A DNA stretch of 64,000 bases from Bacteroidales bacterium SW299. Lineage in GTDB: Bacteria > Bacteroidota > Bacteroidia > Bacteroidales > Bacteroidaceae. A program made the translations under genes and the position numbers. Below are positions 62,255-64,000 of this stretch, piece by piece. Under the pieces are notes generated by a model. It worked only from the letters and a program-made list of their open reading frames with translations. It had not been told where the DNA came from and searched no databases. The stretch spans positions 1 to 64,000 of the forward strand of contig SDWH01000009.1 of NCBI GenBank assembly GCA_019550975.1, given 5' to 3'. The number at the start of each line of letters is the position of its first letter. The first letter of the stretch is position 1.

Positions 62255-64000
62255 ATGCAGAAAGGCAATATCGGGGTAACGACAGAAAACATCTTCCCCA
62301 TTATCAAAAAGTTTTTGTATAGCGATCACGAGATCTTTCTCCGTGAGTTGGTTTCAAATGCCGTAGATGCCACCCAGAAGCTGAAGACACTGGCTTCTAC
62401 CGGCGAGTTCAAAGGCGAAATGGGCGACCTGACCGTTCATGTGAACGCGGACAAGGACAAGGGCACCATCACCATCACCGACCGGGGACTGGGACTGACG
62501 GCTGACGAAATCGAAAAATACATCAACCAGATCGCTTTTTCGGGCGCAAACGACTTCCTCGAAAAATACAAGGAAGACGCCAACGCCATCATCGGGCACT
62601 TCGGACTGGGATTCTACTCGGCCTTCATGGTTGCCAGGAAAGTGGAAATCGTCACCCGCTCTTACAAGGAAGGCGCGCCTGCAATGAAATGGAGCTGCGA
62701 CGGAAGCCCTGAGTTCACGATGGAAGAAACCGAACGCGCCGACCGCGGAACGGACATCATCCTTTACATCGATGACGACTGCAAGGAGTTTCTGGAAGAA
62801 TCGCGCATCCACGCCCTGCTGACCAAATACTGCCGCTTCCTGCCGGTTCCCGTAGCTTTCGGCAAGAAAAAGGAATGGAAGGACGGAAAACAGGTTGAAA
62901 CCGGCGAAGACAATGTGATCAACGACACGTGCCCGATATGGACAAAGAAGCCGAGCGAGCTGAAGGATGAAGACTACAAGAAGTTCTACCGCGACCTTTA
63001 TCCGATGTCGGACGAGCCGCTGTTCTGGATTCATCTGAACGTAGACTATCCGTTCAACCTGACAGGCGTGCTCTACTTCCCGAAAATCAAGAGCAACATC
63101 GACCTGCAGCGCAACAAGATTCAGCTCTACTGCAACCAGGTGTTCGTGACTGACTCGGTGGAAGGAATCGTTCCCGACTTCCTGACCCTGCTGCACGGAG
63201 TGATCGACTCGCCGGACATCCCGCTCAACGTGTCGCGCTCTTACCTGCAGAGCGACGCAAACGTGAAGAAGATTTCAACCTACATCACGAAGAAAGTGGC
63301 CGACCGCCTGCAGGCAATCTTCAAGAACGACCGGAAGGAGTTTGAAGAAAAATGGGACGACCTGAAGCTCTTCATCAACTACGGCATGCTGACACAGGAA
63401 GATTTCTACGAAAAAGCCGAGAAGTTCGCCCTGCTGAAAGATACGGAAAAGAAGTGCTACACGTTTGAAGAATACCGCACGCTCATCAAAGACAGCCAGA
63501 CCGATAAGGACGGAACACTGGTATACCTCTACGCCAACAACACCGACGAGCAGTATACTTACATCGACGCTGCCAAGAACAAGGGATACAACGTGCTGCT
63601 GATGGACGGACAGCTCGACGTGCCGATGATCAACATGCTGGAGCAGAAGTTCGAGAAAAGCCGCTTCACGCGCGTAGACAGCGACGTGATAGACCGTCTG
63701 ATCGTAAAGGAAGAGCAAAAAGGCGAAGAACTGCCACAAGACAAACACGATGTGCTCTCTGCCCTGTTCCGCGGACAGATGCCGAAACTGCAAAAAACAG
63801 AATTCGACGTAGAGGCCAAGGCCATGGGCGAAAACGCCGCTCCGATCATCATCACGCAGTCGGAATACATGCGCCGTATGAAGGACATGGCAAACTTCCA
63901 GCCGGGAATGGGATTCTACGGAGAAATGCCGAGCATGTACAACCTGGTGCTCAACAGCGACCACAGGCTGGTAAAGCAGGTGCTTGAAAACGCCGAAAGC
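62255..64000 (+). CDS. htpG: Hsp90-family chaperone HtpG, 3' end outside window
   Basis: The first 582 residues of a bacterial Hsp90, open to the last base. The N-terminal ATPase has FLRELVSNAVDATQKL (ATP-binding Glu and Asn), TITDRGLGLTADEIEKYINQIAFSGA, GHFGLGFYSAFMVA. The middle domain has PLFWIHLNVDYPFNLTGVLYFP, LQRNKIQLYCNQVFVTD and PLNVSRSYLQSD with the catalytic Arg of NVSRS. The start at 62255 follows a leader of about 50 bases after the clpC terminator, so it probably has its own promoter. About 100 residues of the dimerisation domain are expected beyond the window. Confidence 0.97.
   Translation, partial: MQKGNIGVTTENIFPIIKKFLYSDHEIFLRELVSNAVDATQKLKTLASTGEFKGEMGDLTVHVNADKDKGTITITDRGLGLTADEIEKYINQIAFSGANDFLEKYKEDANAIIGHFGLGFYSAFMVARKVEIVTRSYKEGAPAMKWSCDGSPEFTMEETERADRGTDIILYIDDDCKEFLEESRIHALLTKYCRFLPVPVAFGKKKEWKDGKQVETGEDNVINDTCPIWTKKPSELKDEDYKKFYRDLYPMSDEPLFWIHLNVDYPFNLTGVLYFPKIKSNIDLQRNKIQLYCNQVFVTDSVEGIVPDFLTLLHGVIDSPDIPLNVSRSYLQSDANVKKISTYITKKVADRLQAIFKNDRKEFEEKWDDLKLFINYGMLTQEDFYEKAEKFALLKDTEKKCYTFEEYRTLIKDSQTDKDGTLVYLYANNTDEQYTYIDAAKNKGYNVLLMDGQLDVPMINMLEQKFEKSRFTRVDSDVIDRLIVKEEQKGEELPQDKHDVLSALFRGQMPKLQKTEFDVEAKAMGENAAPIIITQSEYMRRMKDMANFQPGMGFYGEMPSMYNLVLNSDHRLVKQVLENAES

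Noticed and set aside
62354..63964. Two long minus-strand frames opposite htpG
   Set aside because: HtpG is read on the plus strand through the window end with all family motifs; these frames have none.
1..64000. CRISPR arrays, tRNA or rRNA genes
   Set aside because: No regularly spaced direct repeats with unique spacers, no cloverleaf-like sequences and no rRNA segments were recognised by eye; a covariance-model search would be needed to exclude small RNAs.

Overview
The window looks like a chromosome segment from a Bacteroidales gut commensal (Bacteroides/Phocaeicola type). The evidence is repeated TAnnTTTG -7 promoter elements, weak or absent Shine-Dalgarno sites, DUF4842/LruC lipoproteins, a WcfR/WcfS-like aminotransferase and sugar-1-P transferase pair, and Bacteroides-style IS5, IS4 and IS605 remnants. 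No tRNA, rRNA or CRISPR array was seen.

Layout. (1) 0.3-29.4 kb, all minus strand: a long extracellular/capsular polysaccharide (EPS) operon. It starts with a CpsB-type phosphatase, a Wza-like exporter and a Wzc-like tyrosine autokinase. It continues through two Wzx-type flippases, eight glycosyltransferases, an EpsG-type polymerase, pyruvyl-, acetyl- and deacetylase modifiers and an ATP-grasp enzyme. It ends with initiating-sugar genes (phosphoglycosyl transferase, PLP aminotransferase, 4,6-dehydratase). An outer-membrane barrel-like protein and two LruC lipoproteins follow. The glycosyltransferase core is visibly AT-rich. Upstream of the operon, 29725-29915 is a segment bounded by 16-bp inverted repeats. 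It carries a -7 promoter box that now points away from the operon, which fits a phase-variable promoter in the OFF orientation. (2) 30.2-34.6 kb: flavodoxin-like reductase, guaA, and a GT51 transglycosylase with an AsmA-like N-terminus. (3) 34.6-43.0 kb, minus strand: an accessory cluster that looks like anti-phage defence. It contains an AAA+ ATPase, a WYL regulator, a DUF262+HNH protein, a second large DUF262 protein and a metallophosphoesterase. (4) 43.3-46.6 kb: small conserved protein, PlsC-like acyltransferase, POT peptide transporter, TPR protein. (5) 46.7-55.0 kb: a scrapyard of mobile DNA. It holds an IS5 transposase fragment, an araC gene split in two, an AAA_14/DUF4143 ATPase, a truncated hydrolase, a DNA adenine methylase with a frameshifted partner gene, an IS4 fragment, an intact AraC regulator, and a degraded IS605 element (tnpB with an internal amber codon, tnpA frameshifted). 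IS5-like inverted repeats with TAA flanks bound much of this region (46667-51751). (6) 55.1-64.0 kb: core genes for a TPR protein, gyrA, clpC and htpG (htpG runs off the end).

How they work together. The EPS genes form a complete Wzx/Wzy-type pathway. UDP-sugar dehydration and amination feed a PglC/WcfS-type transferase that primes undecaprenyl phosphate. Glycosyltransferases extend the unit, decorating enzymes modify it, flippase and polymerase act at the inner membrane, and Wzc/Wza export it under tyrosine phosphorylation control by the CpsB phosphatase. The DUF262 cluster is the best candidate for an undescribed system. The invertible promoter and the phased palindromes beside it are the best candidates for unusual regulation.
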